A stretch of DNA of 64,000 bases, taken from positions 5,084,001 through 5,148,000 of the forward strand of contig JBAJFE010000026.1 in the NCBI GenBank assembly GCA_037903355.1, given 5' to 3'. The DNA is from Trichuris trichiura. Its lineage: Eukaryota > Nematoda > Enoplea > Trichinellida > Trichuridae. Below, one piece after another: positions 26,598 through 40,081 of this stretch. Every line of letters starts with the position of its first letter. The stretch's first letter is position 1. The notes under the pieces were generated by a model. That model was not told the origin of the DNA. It saw only the letters and a list, made by a program, of their open reading frames with translations, and searched no databases. The position numbers and the translations under genes are program-made.

Positions 26598-26701
26598 GGG
26601 CACATGCCCCACCGGTTGGCCCTTTTAAATCCAGGGAGAGCCAAATCGCCAAGGGGGCCCCTGGGAGGCACTTTTGAGCTGTGAGGGGCACATGCCCCAC
26701 C
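26598..26701. repeat. Duplicated stem-loop word in a GC-rich patch
   Basis: GGGCACATGCCCCACC occurs at 26598-26613 and again at 26686-26701. Each copy can form a GGGCA/TGCCC stem. The surroundings (26590-26850) are much more GC-rich than the rest of the region, suggesting an inserted repeat or LTR-like sequence of unknown type. Confidence 0.5.
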
Positions 26702-28850
26702 TGGGTCATCGCTTTGAAGTGCTTAGGAAGGTGAGGGTCCGTGCGGTAGGTATTGTGCGTACTGGTTAAGAAAAAGTTGCATGCTGTTGCGCCCCGCAAT
26801 CCTGAGCGGCTGGGAGGACCGGGGGAGCCAGCTCGGAGGTGAGAACCTAAGTGTTCGACACACTATCTGGGAAACGCTTTCCCCACGTAACTTTGTACAG
26901 CACCTACATTATGACCTTCGGCTTACCCTCCGTCCTCCATTCCAGCTAATCAGCGCATTCGAAATTGAATAATGAGAACTGGAGCCCAAACGCTCGGAAA
27001 CGTTCACAGGGGGCCCTAGCGATCCTAACCTTGAGAAACATTGACTTAGAGTACACGGTCGTTCTGCTGCAGAACGATGATAGGCTGAAAGCTAAACACA
27101 GCAACCAACCTCACACTGTGCTCTATAAACGTATCATATAAACAATGACGAGTTTCTCATGTTGAGACATTCACTGAGATAATCATAATGGGATCCCCGC
27201 CTTGTAAACCTTACGGAGTAGTTTAGAACATTCGGTATTTTTACGTACGTTTTGGCAGATGATTTTCTGAAGCATTCTCTTTGCTTTTCTCAACGAAACG
27301 GTAGGGTATTTCAAGAAGCTTATGAGTATCTCTGTAGTTCACTGAATTAAACAAGGACAACTTCGATTTAGACAGCTACGGGTTGGCAGCCGATTTGATA
27401 CAGCAAATTAGCTAGTACTTAGTAAACAAAGTTTTGAAGTTTTTGCTGTCTTCGACAGCATCTTGAAGTATCGTAGCTGTCAAAGAAAACGCTTATTAGA
27501 CTTCTACCTTGGATGATGCTTTCGAGATGGCACATATCCTTGCAGCCAGTGCTTGATAACTGACAACCGTAATTGAAACGTGTTAACAACATCCATCTCG
27601 CCGTGAACAGGAGGAAACACGCCCTGAAATCCTCGCTTGTTTTTTATCCGGTTGCATTAAAACGGGTCCAACATAGCAACCTTTGCGTTCATTATTAAAA
27701 TTCCTAACCATTGTTTTTATTATTATTACTATTATTAAAACGGTCGATCTATTACCTGATAGACTATTGGCTACCAGCATAATTATTATTCAAAAAATGC
27801 GATTGCTTCAGTAAAATAGAAAGTATTCCAATTTAGGAAGACATTGAATAACAGGCTTTGTCTTTTCTAACGGTCTTTTGAAAACGTATTTACACTTTCT
27901 GACAACTTTGGACTGTCGTAAAGTAAATTTTTGTCCGTAACTTTTGGGATCAGTTTCAACCTGTCTTCATCAGTGAGGGAAACAGTTCGCGCACTGCGGT
28001 GACCAAACGTCGGTTAGGAAATATTTTTACTTTCATGGCTGCTTCTTGACACGTTCAAATGCATATGAAAAAGTCATCTACACATACAGGTATATGTGTA
28101 TGCAAAACGCAGCAGCAGAGCATGAACACAATCCTAATACCTCTCGGTACCGGGCAAATTGTTGTAGCGCCAAAAGTCAAACGGAGAAAAGATGACAGAG
28201 CGAACTTTGCGAAGAAAAGATGAACTCAGAAAAAGCACAGACGAAATGCACGAATAAAACTGGGTAAGTCATCTATGCCTCACTTGACATACTACACACT
28301 GAGAATAGACTTCCTGTACCCATTTTGTCACGGATAATGAAATACATTGCTGTGAGCAATGCCACAGGGGCAACCACTAGACAGTTGCATGAGAAAATAA
28401 ATCAGACACGGGAGAAGTGTAAAAACAATTTCGACATACGACATCAAATTTGAACACTTGTACATGAAACCTAAGAAAATTGCTGAAATGCACAAACGCA
28501 TGAAAAGGAAAAATGGCGCAGCTGGTGTCAAGATCAATCACGTATCACTGCCCGGTTGATGCCACCCGTTCATTTAATGCGTAGACAGCAAAATGCTGCA
28601 CGCAGGTAACCTAAGGCCCGTAACAGGTACAGTGAAAAAGCAGGCTGACGAGCGACCTCGCATGGGTGGTGAAATAACGAGAAGCAGAAATAAACTCCAG
28701 TTAAAACCGTCTGTAAATGACGAACTGGCCTACAAAATTAAACACTCGCAATACGCGACTTTGGAGAAAACGAACTTGAGAACATAAAATACTTGTACAA
28801 TAGACATGACGGTTCAATACCAAGACCCAAAATAACTTGACATTTGTCAG

Positions 28851-31800
28851 TCAAAAGTAGGCTTTGTTGAAGAGCGCTGCCATAGGCAAAATGCCACCAT
28901 TGGAAACCTGCTTCCGATTTTCTATTTGGAATAATTCTTCCAGCAATATGCGATTATGCATTTCAAGATAGCGAAGTCTCGTTTCCGCATCGCTGAGACA
29001 CTCCAAAAACTTTGCATGTATCTTTTCAATGCCTGCAGGATCGCTAACGTATTGTTTGAGCAACGCAAACAAATCATCTTTGCCTAAAAAATAACGAATT
29101 TAATTCCGGGAACAGAAAGGATGTCCATATTTTACCGTCTATCGTGCCGCTACTGAAAGAGCATTGTTCGCTGGCATTCACGTTCTGCGATTGTTCTTCA
29201 GAATAAGAAGACAACTTTCTTTTCAATAATTTTGTCTGCTCATTAACTGTTTCTCTGGAGTATACATTAGCCATCACTGAATTTCTTCGATCTGCATAAG
29301 CATCCGCTGGTCTGGAAAGGATAATATTGTATCAGCTTGAAAAACAGAAAAGTACGTTTTCTTCGCTCATTGAAGCCTCACACATAAGCAATGAAAATTT
29401 TAACAGCGCGCTGACTCAGAATTACGGAAAAAGGCACACCCAACTTTCATTGGTGTTTTATAGATCACTCATTAGACCATATTCTGTCAGCCGTTTTCGC
29501 GTCAGTGCACCCTAAAGATGTTGCATGCGCGCTGTTCTGTCGTGACTGTCGAATGCTGGTTTCACTCAGTCGGCGAATGTTATTGACACTGAACTGGTCA
29601 TAGTCAAAGATCTGCGATCTGGCAGAGCCTTCAGCCTTCCAGCGCCCTCTCACCAGTCCTTGTGAACACTGAACGTCTTCTAATCATATATGTATGTATA
29701 TCACGGTTGCAAAGGTACAAATAAACACCGCTTATTTAGTAAGGTAAAATATGAAGCGAAAGTTCCGCGGAGCTTTCGCCGCTCACTTTACCCATAATCT
29801 GCGTGAGCATGGAAGGCTTCGTGAGACTTTCGCTTCGCATTTTACCGATGCGAAACAAGTGGTCACAATAGCGATTACAAAGACTGACTACAGGAATCCT
29901 TAAAACTCTGTGCTCTTTCCTTACAAAACAGAACCGGTCAAAGGTCTAACCGTTCAAAGTGAAAACTTGCACACCTGTTACAAAGCGTTTCATATTCAGT
30001 TAAACCTGTACTTGCTCAAATACACTGCACTGCTACAAAGCTATTGCAATTAATCGATGTTCAGCATATGAAACAACACAATACACCAAAGCAGTACTAT
30101 TCATCTTTTTACCAGTCATCATCCCCTTCGGGAACACTGCAATATCGGGTTTCACAGCAAACCTTATGACTTGCATAATAAAAAAGATACAAGAAAGGGG
30201 CGCGTAACTCTAGATCTAAGAGTGCGAAAATTCACATTCCCTCTGCAATCGTTTATAGTTTTACTTGTACTTTACAATCCTTAATACTTTACAATGCAAC
30301 AATCGATCTTTCTGCCTGATCTCAGGTTAACAAAAAAATACAAAAACAACTTTACTCGAGGCTCTATTTACCGTTTCATGTGGCAGATCGTGGTGGCATC
30401 TACGATTTTACATCCTGATCCAAACCCATCATATGCTTTACGTCTTATGCCTTTCCTTGCATTTCGTCGTTGGAATCCAGTGTTACACACTCAACAAAAC
30501 GTTCTGCCTCAGTACTGTGTTTAAAACAAATTAAGTCACGTATCTAGATTTACTCTTAACATCTTGCATGACTGCAAGATTGCTCACTTTGGCATGGTAC
30601 GTACTCAACACGGAAGATTCATCCATTGATAGGTAAAACAAAAGGATTGCTAAGGCGCGAGAGAATCCACCACATGAGTAAGTAAAATAAGTTTCGCCAC
30701 TTTTTATTTACCCCATGGGCATGTCATTCAAGTTACCAATGCTAGGTCTCAAAAGCGGTCATTTCAGAACGCACAAGCTAGAGCCTTAAGCACTCTGTTT
30801 GATCCACTTAGCATGCTTTCTTATCGTAATAATGCTAAAGAAATGTTTTTTCGGTATTCCATAAAACACAGACGAATCTATAATACAAAATGTAAGTGAA
30901 TAAAGCTTATCCAAAAAAAAAATCTGAATTTGGAAGCTAGACAAAAGAAATAGCATTTGCAAACTGATTCTCAAGTTTGGACTCGTTGCTTTCAGTTTGA
31001 GAAATGTGGCTTCTCAAGGACATGATTGCAGCCTCTAGGAAGGCAACGGCAAGTTGCCACTGCAATAGAGCATCTCGCGTACTCTTGAGAAAAGAACTGG
31101 CCGCAGCTCGCTACGGACACATACCACAGCTGCTTGACCACGGTAAGATCGAAAACCAACCCACCACGACAAAACGGTTGCTATCCGACGGCAACAGCGA
31201 AACCAAGTGAACAGTCGCAAAGGTGGGTAGATTAGATACTATGACACAGTAGATAAAGTAAAATGAACTTTTCACGGGTCCTAATTTCAAAAGCTTTGGC
31301 TAAAGTTATTAAACGTATAAGCAATAGGAAAACACAAAACATTGTACGTGCGATCATATTTAACTTTGCAATTCGAATTTTATTCCTTGTCGGCTTATAA
31401 GCAGTGATCTAATTATTAAAAGCATCGCTTTAAATTTGGTAGTAACGTAAGAAACAACTGTTTAAAGCGTTTCAGAATGCTTTTCAAACGAAGCTATACA
31501 ATTTTTTCATTCTTACAGTCTTTACTTGTGACTTTGATGACGAGACCAAGCGAATACTGAAAACTACGAAGTTTGCTTTTCAACCTTTGCCAATAGTGCT
31601 TTCAAACTTAACAGGGAAACATCCCTAATATTCACACTCTGACAAACGAAAATGTTTCCAGAAAAAGCAGTTTCCTCCGGTTCAAAGCCGCGCGCGCTTA
31701 TTTTCACTTGTCCTACAAAATTAGCATTTCACCGCCGCTACAGTTTCTTCTATGTGGAATCTTAAATGCTAGTACGTATTACGTTTTCAACCTTAACCAT

Positions 31801-34800
31801 AAACAAACATCATTCACCTTTTGAAAATCTTTAAGAACAATATTTGAAGACAAAAGCAACAAAAGTGAAGTTAAACGCCTAAGAAGTGCAAGGCTGCGTT
31901 TAAAGATTAAAGCAAGATATTAATTGCATAATACAGCGAATCGCTGGTTGCATAAATGAATGCAAGCTATATTACACAGAATAAAAGTCATTTAAAGATT
32001 GATGAAATTCAATAAACTCACCTGCACGGCAAAACGCCGTTCCGGACAGCCAAACAATCGCCAGTGAAAGCACTAGGGCCAGTGTGGATGGCAGAGTGCT
32101 CTCCATTGGTAAACGTGCCCATTTTACTGTCATGAGATCGCATAAAGTTTTGATTGGCGATCAAGGCAGATGCATACGCCTTCAGAAATACATTATCGTA
32201 GTAAACAGATGGTGCTATGGCGACCAGGTTGCTTCGCATTACTTCTGAGTTCATATCGGAAGTGTCCAAACAAAAGCGTTTCTTGCTCGACTCTTGAGGT
32301 AATTCCTGAAATAAAAAGCAGAATTGTCATAGTTTCAGCAGTTTCAATGGCTGAGCATTCAATTGTAAGTTTGCTTATTTAACTCTCATTGCGTAACCAG
32401 CAGGCTAAAGAGACAAGACTAACAACGATAAGTACTACAGTTTCATAAAAGATGAATCTTACGGTTGCGGTCACTTCATTGAACGACTACGAATTGCTAG
32501 TCAAAACATTGCCTTCCGTTAGCATAGCATACGGAAATGGAGTCATCAGAGCATATAGCGGCTCTGCTACAAAGTCTCACCACCATGAAGACAGTAAGAA
32601 ATATCGGATAGCTTAAAGCAGCAAAAGAAAAGGAGGCTATGAGCAACTTTAAAAGTTCATCCCGTCTACACTTGAAATCACAGATATCTGTGATCAACTG
32701 AACATTGAAAAAGTCTCTCACCGTGTAACCGCGCTTCAACGCAGCCTGTTTCTCGGCTTCTTCAAAACTAGTCTTCAGCTGTTCCATAGCGTATGCGTAC
32801 AGCGTATTACCTTGTTCCTCCAATGGCAAATGAATGTACGACGGCCAATTGTCGCTGTTAAAGCCCCAATGGCAAACATGGCGCTCGAAATTGCAATGTG
32901 CATGGGATACAAAGGCTTTAGCTGTTAGCAGTTCACCGCAATGATCACACTTGACGCATTCTGCTGTGGGCTTATCGTACAAATCTCGATAAAAGCGCCC
33001 CCGGCAACCACCGAAACAATCGTGCTCAACTGGAATGAAAGACAGAGCACCTTTCTTTCCGGAACGCCCTCCCAACGTCGTAGATGAGTCGCTTTTACGC
33101 TTATCCAATAGCGGCGCCTTTGATTGTAAGCACAGAAAACCGTAAAGTCGTACGGCATCAGTTTTTGTAATCAGAGCCGAATTGGTGAATGTAACAGGAA
33201 GTACGTTGAGAAGCTAAAAGACATCTGTCAGAAAGGAAACAATATATGTAAGACCGCATAAGTAAGGGAATAAATGGAGTAAGAAAAAATGTTTTTGTGA
33301 AAGCACAATCATCCCTCCTCAAGATTTGCCGTTTGCTAGCATGCTCATAACTTCGCTTCCTTCTTACTCCCTGTTGAATGAACAATGTCCCCGAGACTCA
33401 CGAATACCGCATAGCATTAGGGGTAAGTCATTCTGTTTAACTTGCTGCGTTCAGACATAGATTACTTCGTATACAATCCTACTGTTCATTCTTCCTTGCT
33501 AATCCAAGCAAACAAATGAGCATCACAAGCAGCCTTGCGTTTTTCTGCCTCTTCGCAGGACAAAAGGCCGGAGAGGAAAGCTTGACCAAAAAAAATGCCT
33601 GAAAAATGAGCAGGCGTCCTCCCACCCCGGATATGCGGAAAGATCGGACCAGGGATGCTGGTGAATTTGAAGCTCTGAAAGATGACGGTGAGAGACAAGA
33701 GAAAGCCAAAGTAACCAAATCTGCCATGAGATCGCGAAACGTGTTCGTTCGGTAGCTGCTGGATACTCTGCAATTCGACTTCCTATTCTTATTTGGCATT
33801 TCAGGTTGTGCTCAGGAATGGAAGCATTGATAACAAGGTTATCCACATAATTGATGGATCCATTTGATGACTACATAAACAAGTTTTTTTATTACAGGAA
33901 AACATGCCGTAATGATCTAACTATGCAGTGAGATCGCACGGACCTGTTTACAGCCCTTCCGTCTGCAAATCGCCTACGTAAACAATACTACGAACACAAC
34001 CAAACTCCGCCTAGGCAGAAGATACTCTCGCGGCGTCAGGAAGATGCATTTTTAACACGCGTTGGATCTACGAGTAAGTGCCATGGATTCAGCTTTCTAT
34101 CTTCCAGTAAGCAGAGCCTAAGATTTGAACTACAGGCAGACTGTCGGATCCGCAGTTTCTCTTTCCATCGCTCATGCAATTAAATATTAAGCAATTCGCA
34201 GTTTGCATAAGTAAAACCGGTTTCTGGCATTTCTATGAGTGTAGATCGAATTAACCATTAAGAATAATGTTACTGACGGAGTTATCACGGAGTTCCACGC
34301 CTTTTTTATGATACTAACCACTCCCTTTTGTTCAGGCAAGCGAGGTTGCTAAGACCTTGCGATTCCTCATTGCTAGAGTGCGACAACTTAGTGTGGCGCT
34401 ATACGCTTCTTTATCATCGATTTACACTGCTAATGCAGAGTAAATATTCAGTAAATACCCGCGCAAGATGAGGAGCACCATTCAAAGGAAATTCTGACGT
34501 AGCGTGCCGGTGTCTGCGTCAGGACTGGTCCCCTGACAGTTACAAAGCAACGAAGCACCCCCTGAACTTAGGATGCTACGGCAGCTTGTGAATCAAACCT
34601 CCTTGCTCAACGTCCGCATTTGCTGACCGACTTCCCAGGAGAAACATTGGTTTAATGGCTACACCCCTGAGGAACGACGGTTCGATGGCACGCGATATGG
34701 GAAACGTTTGCGTCTAGGAAAATCGAATATGTGTTCTTATTAAAGCCGCACTATATACGTGCTCATAAGCGCCGTTTGTTATCCGCGGTCACCCCCGGAG

Positions 34801-37167
34801 CGTATCCCTGCGGATACGGAGGTTCGTATACAATAACAAGCACCGTTACATCTATCAGATTCCTAGGGCAGGAAAGTTCCTTTCAACTTTAGACTTGAAC
34901 ACCTTTCTTTCTTACAGTAGTTGCAAAAACGTCTTTTCGTGTTTGGGCATGTATTTCTCAAGCTACTGAATAATTTCCATCCATAGAAATCGTTATGTTT
35001 AGCAAAACGGAAGCACTGAAGTTTCTCATAAGTACATTTACTTATGACTCCTTGTGAACGCAAACTTGGCCATGTCTGATCTTAAACCAATCACCTAGCT
35101 GATAATGCGTGGGAAAAACGGGACATTTTCCTAAGATAAATCAACCGTTACGGCAGCAACGTTCAAAACACAGCGATAGAGAAAGCCTACCAGTTGCTAT
35201 ACGAAAGGACTCGAAACCTGCTATCACGAACGTTGTCTTTAAGAACCGCAAACTCTGGTGAAAGGGAACCCTCATGATGCTGGTTGATACGTGTTCCTAC
35301 AATTGAATCTTCCAACTGTCAAAATTCCTAAGCATTTCGAGCTAACTGGAAAGCTAAAGAAGCCTAACAAATGGTTGCAGCAGGCATTCACTAAAAACCA
35401 GAAAACCTGTCGATATCAGGTCCGCTCAGTGCATCTTTTGCGCAATAAAAGTGACCTAGTCAGACAGAACTGAAAACTATACAGAAACAAACATTTATGA
35501 TGGCCGTACTTGAGCACCTATGGAATCGCTAGGAGGTTCTGTCATTTCTTGTTGATATTAAAATCAGAACTCTACAAGAAGTCAATGCCGGCGCCTACGA
35601 AACCTCAGCTTACTACTCCACCAAATTCTCTAGGCCGCCAACAACTTCAGCTGGCACTCAGGCACATAAAAATATAAAAGTCGACTTCGCGTAGACAGAA
35701 ATGCATACACTGCTACCGAAGAGAGTCAGGGTGCTTGAAAGTGTATTAAACCGTTAGTCAGCGTTTGAAAGTAGTAACAGAATTTTACTCAAAGCTGACT
35801 GGAATCCTTCCGCCAACCTAACATAGAAGACGATAAACCATATATGTCAAGAAAAGTTTGCTAGCATCCGCTAATCCTATGGAGAGGCGGTCAGTCATCA
35901 GTGAAAACAAGTACACGGATAGAGCACGTTTGCGCAGCCCGCAGCGTTTCTGGGCCAGCAGTTTTTCCACCGTCACAGTTGTGGGACGGCTGACTAAAAC
36001 TGTGGCGAGGTCGAGAGCATTGCTGATGCAAAAAATGGGCGCCCATCACCACCTGATGACAAATCCTACACGAATGGAACGAAAAACAAAACGCAGTTCG
36101 AAGTCTGCCTATCAGTTCTTCCAACTGCTCCAGGTAATAGTTAGACGAACGTTTTTTACCTACATTCGAACAGGTCAAAATAGTAAGCTATAAGTGTTAA
36201 CTGCATGTCCCTCAGAACTGTCTTTTTTATTCGACTAACGACGGCACAGTTATCCACTTCCTATCAACAACTGGTTGTTAGTCCTTTAATCTCAGACGCT
36301 GAAGGTCTGCCAGACAGAACGGAATAATTCGGAAGACGAAATTAACATTGAACCGTCGTAGTAAAAAATTGTTAGTCCGCTTACGCTTTAGCTAAAGCAG
36401 CTAATTAAGTGTGTAACATCATTTTCGAGCGAAAAAAGAACTATGCATAGCCAGTGCTCCGCATAGTGGCTGGTAATCTCCGCCAGTAAGCCCTTCCGTA
36501 GTCAATATACGGCAAACTGCTACGAAAGCGACCAGCTAACGATAGTGCCGTCACCAAATAACTACCCCGGGGCTGTGGTGGAGAGCAAGCCACGACAACA
36601 GCTTGGTGGATATGGGAACTTTTGTAGGGAAGGTAAAACGACTGATTCATTCAATCTTACCTTCAAAGCCTCCATCTGCTCCCTAGAGCAAGGCGGACAA
36701 TGGATGTTCAAGTAGGCGCATGTTTTGTTGATGTCGGAAAAGGTGAAACGGCGCAAACTGCGACTGTGCATGAATTGGGTCAGGCAGAGACGCTTCTCAC
36801 CACCTATGACAAAGCAGGTGATCCATTCGCCTTCAAACAACGTCTGTTCGCATCGGAGAGGCAAGCCACTATCGCGGGGTACGAGCACCGGAGTTGGTTT
36901 TACCGGAAAAACTCGCTGAACACGATACAAGTCCATAAGAAGGGCGTCGTCGGCTATAGGCCGAGGAACGTGCTCTTGGTCACAGCCGGACGCGAGGCGT
37001 TCTACTCGTCGGTCAGAGATTGCATGGGACGTCAACGAGCTGTCCGGATTGCTATCGTTAACCGTCGCAGAAGATGCGGCAGCGGTGACAGGATCCAATG
37101 ACGCCGCTTGGCCTCCCTGGAAACGTTTGAGCAGCTGGACCAATCGGCCAGTCTCGTTCTTAATCAT
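28851..37167 (-). CDS. SKI: SKI/SNO family SMAD co-repressor, complete five-exon gene
   Basis: This nuclear co-repressor binds SMADs and dampens TGF-beta/activin-type signalling (C. elegans relative DAF-5). Exons in transcription order: 37167-36661, 33213-32722, 32305-32022, 29311-29136 and 29083-28851. Phases match at all four GT-AG introns, giving 563 residues. The DACH-like SKI/SNO domain spans about residues 80-195 (CFVIGGEKRLCL in exon 1, ALITKTDAVRL in exon 2). The SMAD4-binding zinc domain follows at about 231-301, with HDCFGGCRG, ECVKCDHCG, SHAH and CHWGFNSDNW. The last exon encodes a charged, leucine-spaced helix like the family's C-terminal coiled coil. Introns are 3,447, 416, 2,710 and 52 bp. 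The start is the first ATG in the exon-1 frame; the upstream TTG codon of that frame is not needed. Vertebrate relatives are about 680-730 residues. Small exons inside the long introns cannot be excluded. Confidence 0.92.
29312..32021 (-). other. SKI intron 3 (2,710 bp)
   Basis: No further SKI exon is recognised. It holds a foldback repeat at 29.74-29.85 kb and otherwise AT-rich sequence without nameable ORFs. The ORFs at 30294-30524 and 31004-31210 have no family features. Confidence 0.6.
29743..29846. repeat. Foldback repeat inside SKI intron 3
   Basis: GGTAAAATATGAAGCGAAAG at 29743-29762 and its near reverse complement CTTTCGCTTCGCATTTTACC at 29827-29846 are the outer arms. Inner parts (GCTCAC and GTGAGC) also pair. 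The left arm contains AGCTTTCGCC, related to the AGCTTTCGG word of other foldbacks in the window. Confidence 0.65.
33214..36660 (-). other. SKI intron 1 (3,447 bp)
   Basis: This intron separates two halves of the DACH-like domain, which join in phase as ...MEALK then LLNVLP.... It contains no recognised exon or RNA gene. The overlapping ORFs at 33.5-33.8 and 35.9-36.2 kb show no domain. Confidence 0.65.
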
Positions 37168-37734
37168 CGCCGCTAGGAACAATGATAGCTTGATGCAATA
37201 GAACTTGACTGAGGTGTCCAGCGACGATCAGTGATGAAGTCAAGTTAGCTGTCCTTATTGGAGTTGTAGATGAGAGACGTGGGCGATTTGGAGCGGCGAG
37301 TCCACGACGCCAAAGAATGTTCTAAAAACAACCCGGTCAAGTACACACGGCCGCCAAGCGTCCTGCCAACGGCAACGCTTTGGAACAGGAGCGACATCGC
37401 CGTCGCAGCGCTAAAAACTAGCCACAACTGTGAACGAAAACATTGCCCTCCAATTTTTCTTAGCTGCTTAGCCTCAACCGCTTCAAATCGAAACTTCAGA
37501 ACGAAAGAAAAATTCAAGAACGAGTAAAGACAAATTGTCACTTATAACGAGAGAGTGAATGTACAGCAGAAAGGTTAACGCCGAACAAATGACAGCAACG
37601 AAAGACAAAGCCACTGCTGCCGCCGACGACGACGTCAACGACGACGACTGTCCGCGCGTTCAATCAGCCTACTCACGCAGTCGTCCACACGATTATCAAT
37701 AAAACTGGCCACGCGTGCGCGCCAGCGAGTTGGC

Positions 37735-37757
37735 GCAGCAGCAGCAGCAGCAGCAGC
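37735..37757. repeat. (CAG)n trinucleotide repeat
   Basis: About seven uninterrupted GCA/CAG units, followed by impure CAG/CAA sequence to about 37780. It lies roughly 570 bp upstream of the SKI start codon, in flanking or 5' UTR sequence; no supported coding frame includes it. Confidence 0.8.
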
Positions 37758-39890
37758 GGCATCAGCAACAACAGCAGCGACAGCCCTGCCAGCTTATCTG
37801 CAACAGGGACAGCACGGCAGCCGACTGCCGCCCAACACCGACACAAGGCGCGACATTGGTCTGGTCGGCGACGAGTTTCCATCAGCAGCTGGTTTCTCTT
37901 GCCTTCCTTTCACCCAATTGAAGTGGCGTTTAGCACCGATGCATCATCGACCAGTTCGTCTCGCCTTGGCATCCCTTTGCAGAATGATGATGTGACAGCA
38001 GCAGACGAGGGTGACGTTGCTGCTGTTTCTCCCTCTCGCTCTGTCTCTATCTCACTCTCTTGCAAAGCAGTGCTCTCTATAGGCGCACACTAATAGGCAT
38101 ACTTGGAGCAGCCAATAAAGAAGGATGCAAACAGGCGCGCTCTTTACGTCCATGTGGGACTTTTCCACCGAATCGTATTGTTTAGGCAGGTGCAGGTATG
38201 CCAGCGTCTGACCGAACGGATCACACTCGCGACGTCGCACTGGCGGACTTTCATTACTCGCAATGACAACACGAACAACCTGGGGCGTACTCTTTTGTTT
38301 GTCATTCAAGCCTGAACAGCGGTGACAACTCGGAGCGCACTCATTCATGCGATATCTGCTTATATTTTCTTACCTTGTGCTGTCGCCACTTGTCTGCACC
38401 TGCCGCTGCCGCTGGGCTCCCATTCGAAACGAGGCGGCAATTCCTAACGTTTAGTAGCACTGTTAGGCTGCGATCATTTTGTCCACAACGCTTGACTCGA
38501 ATTGCACTATGTGGTCTCTCCTTAGACGGTAATCGGACTTCGCTCTATCTGCACCCGAAGATATTGTTGTCTGCTATAAAAAATCTTTACAATAGCTGTA
38601 TATTGCCTTGTAAATGCACGTATACTGGGAAACTTTTCGTTATTTCTCGGCGCGCCCTCCTCTCCAACCGTTTTTCTTTCCATCACTCCGTTTTTGTGTT
38701 GACTGATTATCCGAAACGTGACGTTGACAACGCAGCAATTCGGTTTCGTAGATACAGGCACGGATTGGCTGTTTCCTGCTAACAATATCTCAAAGGAAGA
38801 TTGAAGTTAGCGCCCCCTTTTTGGTGAAACATGGTAGCGCTCTTTTGCACTAAGCTTCCTCCCTCTTCGCTGCTTGTTGTCTGCTAGACCCGAACTGTTC
38901 AATCTGTCTACGGGCTGTTGACGTGTTGCCTCCGAGGACTGATCAAGGTCATTGCAAAAGTTACCTGTTCAGCAAGTGAACTTTCCGGTTAACCAATCGC
39001 CTTAACTTACTGGACTAAACTCCGAAAGAGCAGCAGTTAAGACCTCTTAGGACTAATTGAGTCTGTACACACGGACAGGTATGCAAATTACTGCTCAGTG
39101 CGTTAGGCGAAATGCTATTACGGCTTTTTGTGAATAAATATCTTGCGGAATTGCCGCCTCGGACAAGACTGCTTTTCGTAACGAGTCGGTTTCGTTTGTG
39201 ACGTAGCTGCTGAATATCAAGTACAGTCAGTGTCCGCAGATGAAGAATGGAAGTTCTACCATTAGATGGACATACGTCTATCGGTAAAATCACTACACCA
39301 GGCCTGAAATCATTTTTGCGTCGGCGTAGGATCCGCTGCGAATTCCCATTCGATACGAGCCTGCGTTGACATTTGGAATTTGTGCGAACACCTATCTGTT
39401 CAGTTGAAAGTGTGTAGGCACCACGTGGCGTCAGGTTTGACGTTGCGCAGTGATGCACTTCGCGTTTCATATGACGCAGCTCTTATTGAATATTTATAAG
39501 GTTATTGATATTGCAGTCTTGCGCGTAACAGCCATCAATTAAACCAGCCGCTGCGCAACAGCCAGTTGTTTCCGTGCCTTAAAAGCACTGTTAATAAGGC
39601 ATTAAGAATTCTACAGCCGGTTGTTTCCGAAAAAAATGAACAAAGTAATGATCATGAAATTAAGCCGTCTCAAGTACTCTGAGCAGAAGAGAATGTTGTG
39701 CTTTTCATTAAAGGTAAATGCATATACGCTTTCGAGCTTTCTTAGTCTTTACGTTTAAAAGTTGACGAAGAGACAGACTTCTTCCTTGTAAAACAACATT
39801 GCTGAACAAGCAGCGGGATTTTCAAAAAGGATTCCTTCTCCTTCAGTGCATTACTCAAGTGCTATGACGTAGCGATACTATTTATAGGAT

Positions 39891-40081
39891 AAGAGAAGTC
39901 TGGCAGGTGCAATGGCTGCTCCATTTTGTCTTACTGACAGCAAGTCATGAGTCCTGTCTGACGTCTTTTCATGGCGTGTTCGTAAACGTCAAAGTGAACA
40001 GAAGACGTCTCACCAGGAAATTCCTCGTGTAAATGTCATTACGACCAAACAGAGCAACCATTACACCTGCCAGACTTTTCT
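39891..40081. repeat. Foldback element with about 40-bp inverted arms
   Basis: The left arm 39891-39930 (containing AGTCTGGCAGGTGCAATGG) pairs with the right arm 40043-40081 (containing CCATTACACCTGCCAGACTT). The spacer is about 112 bp and has a weaker inner pair around GACGTCTT. After the right arm comes TACCGTCTTC, similar to the tail word CCCCGTCTTC of the larger family. Flanking duplication is not clear. Confidence 0.7.

Larger units (their letters stand above)
22082..28850. other. Intergenic, repeat-rich region between convergent PI4K2 and SKI
   Basis: This contains foldback elements (22.85, 23.58 and 25.2 kb), a decayed coding-like stretch at 24.3-25.1 kb, a dead hAT transposase (25.4-26.5 kb) and a GC-rich stem-loop repeat (26.6-26.7 kb). 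From about 26.8 to 28.85 kb I see nothing that can be named. No 3' UTR limits are evident for either flanking gene. Confidence 0.6.

Noticed and set aside
36441..36650. SKI exon immediately after the first donor (FPYPPSC frame)
   Set aside because: The exon starting at 33213 continues the DACH-like domain in phase with a far better family match (VLPVTFTNSALITKTDA).
39015..39470. 151-residue minus-strand ORF
   Set aside because: No motif, no splice-linked neighbours and composition like random sequence.
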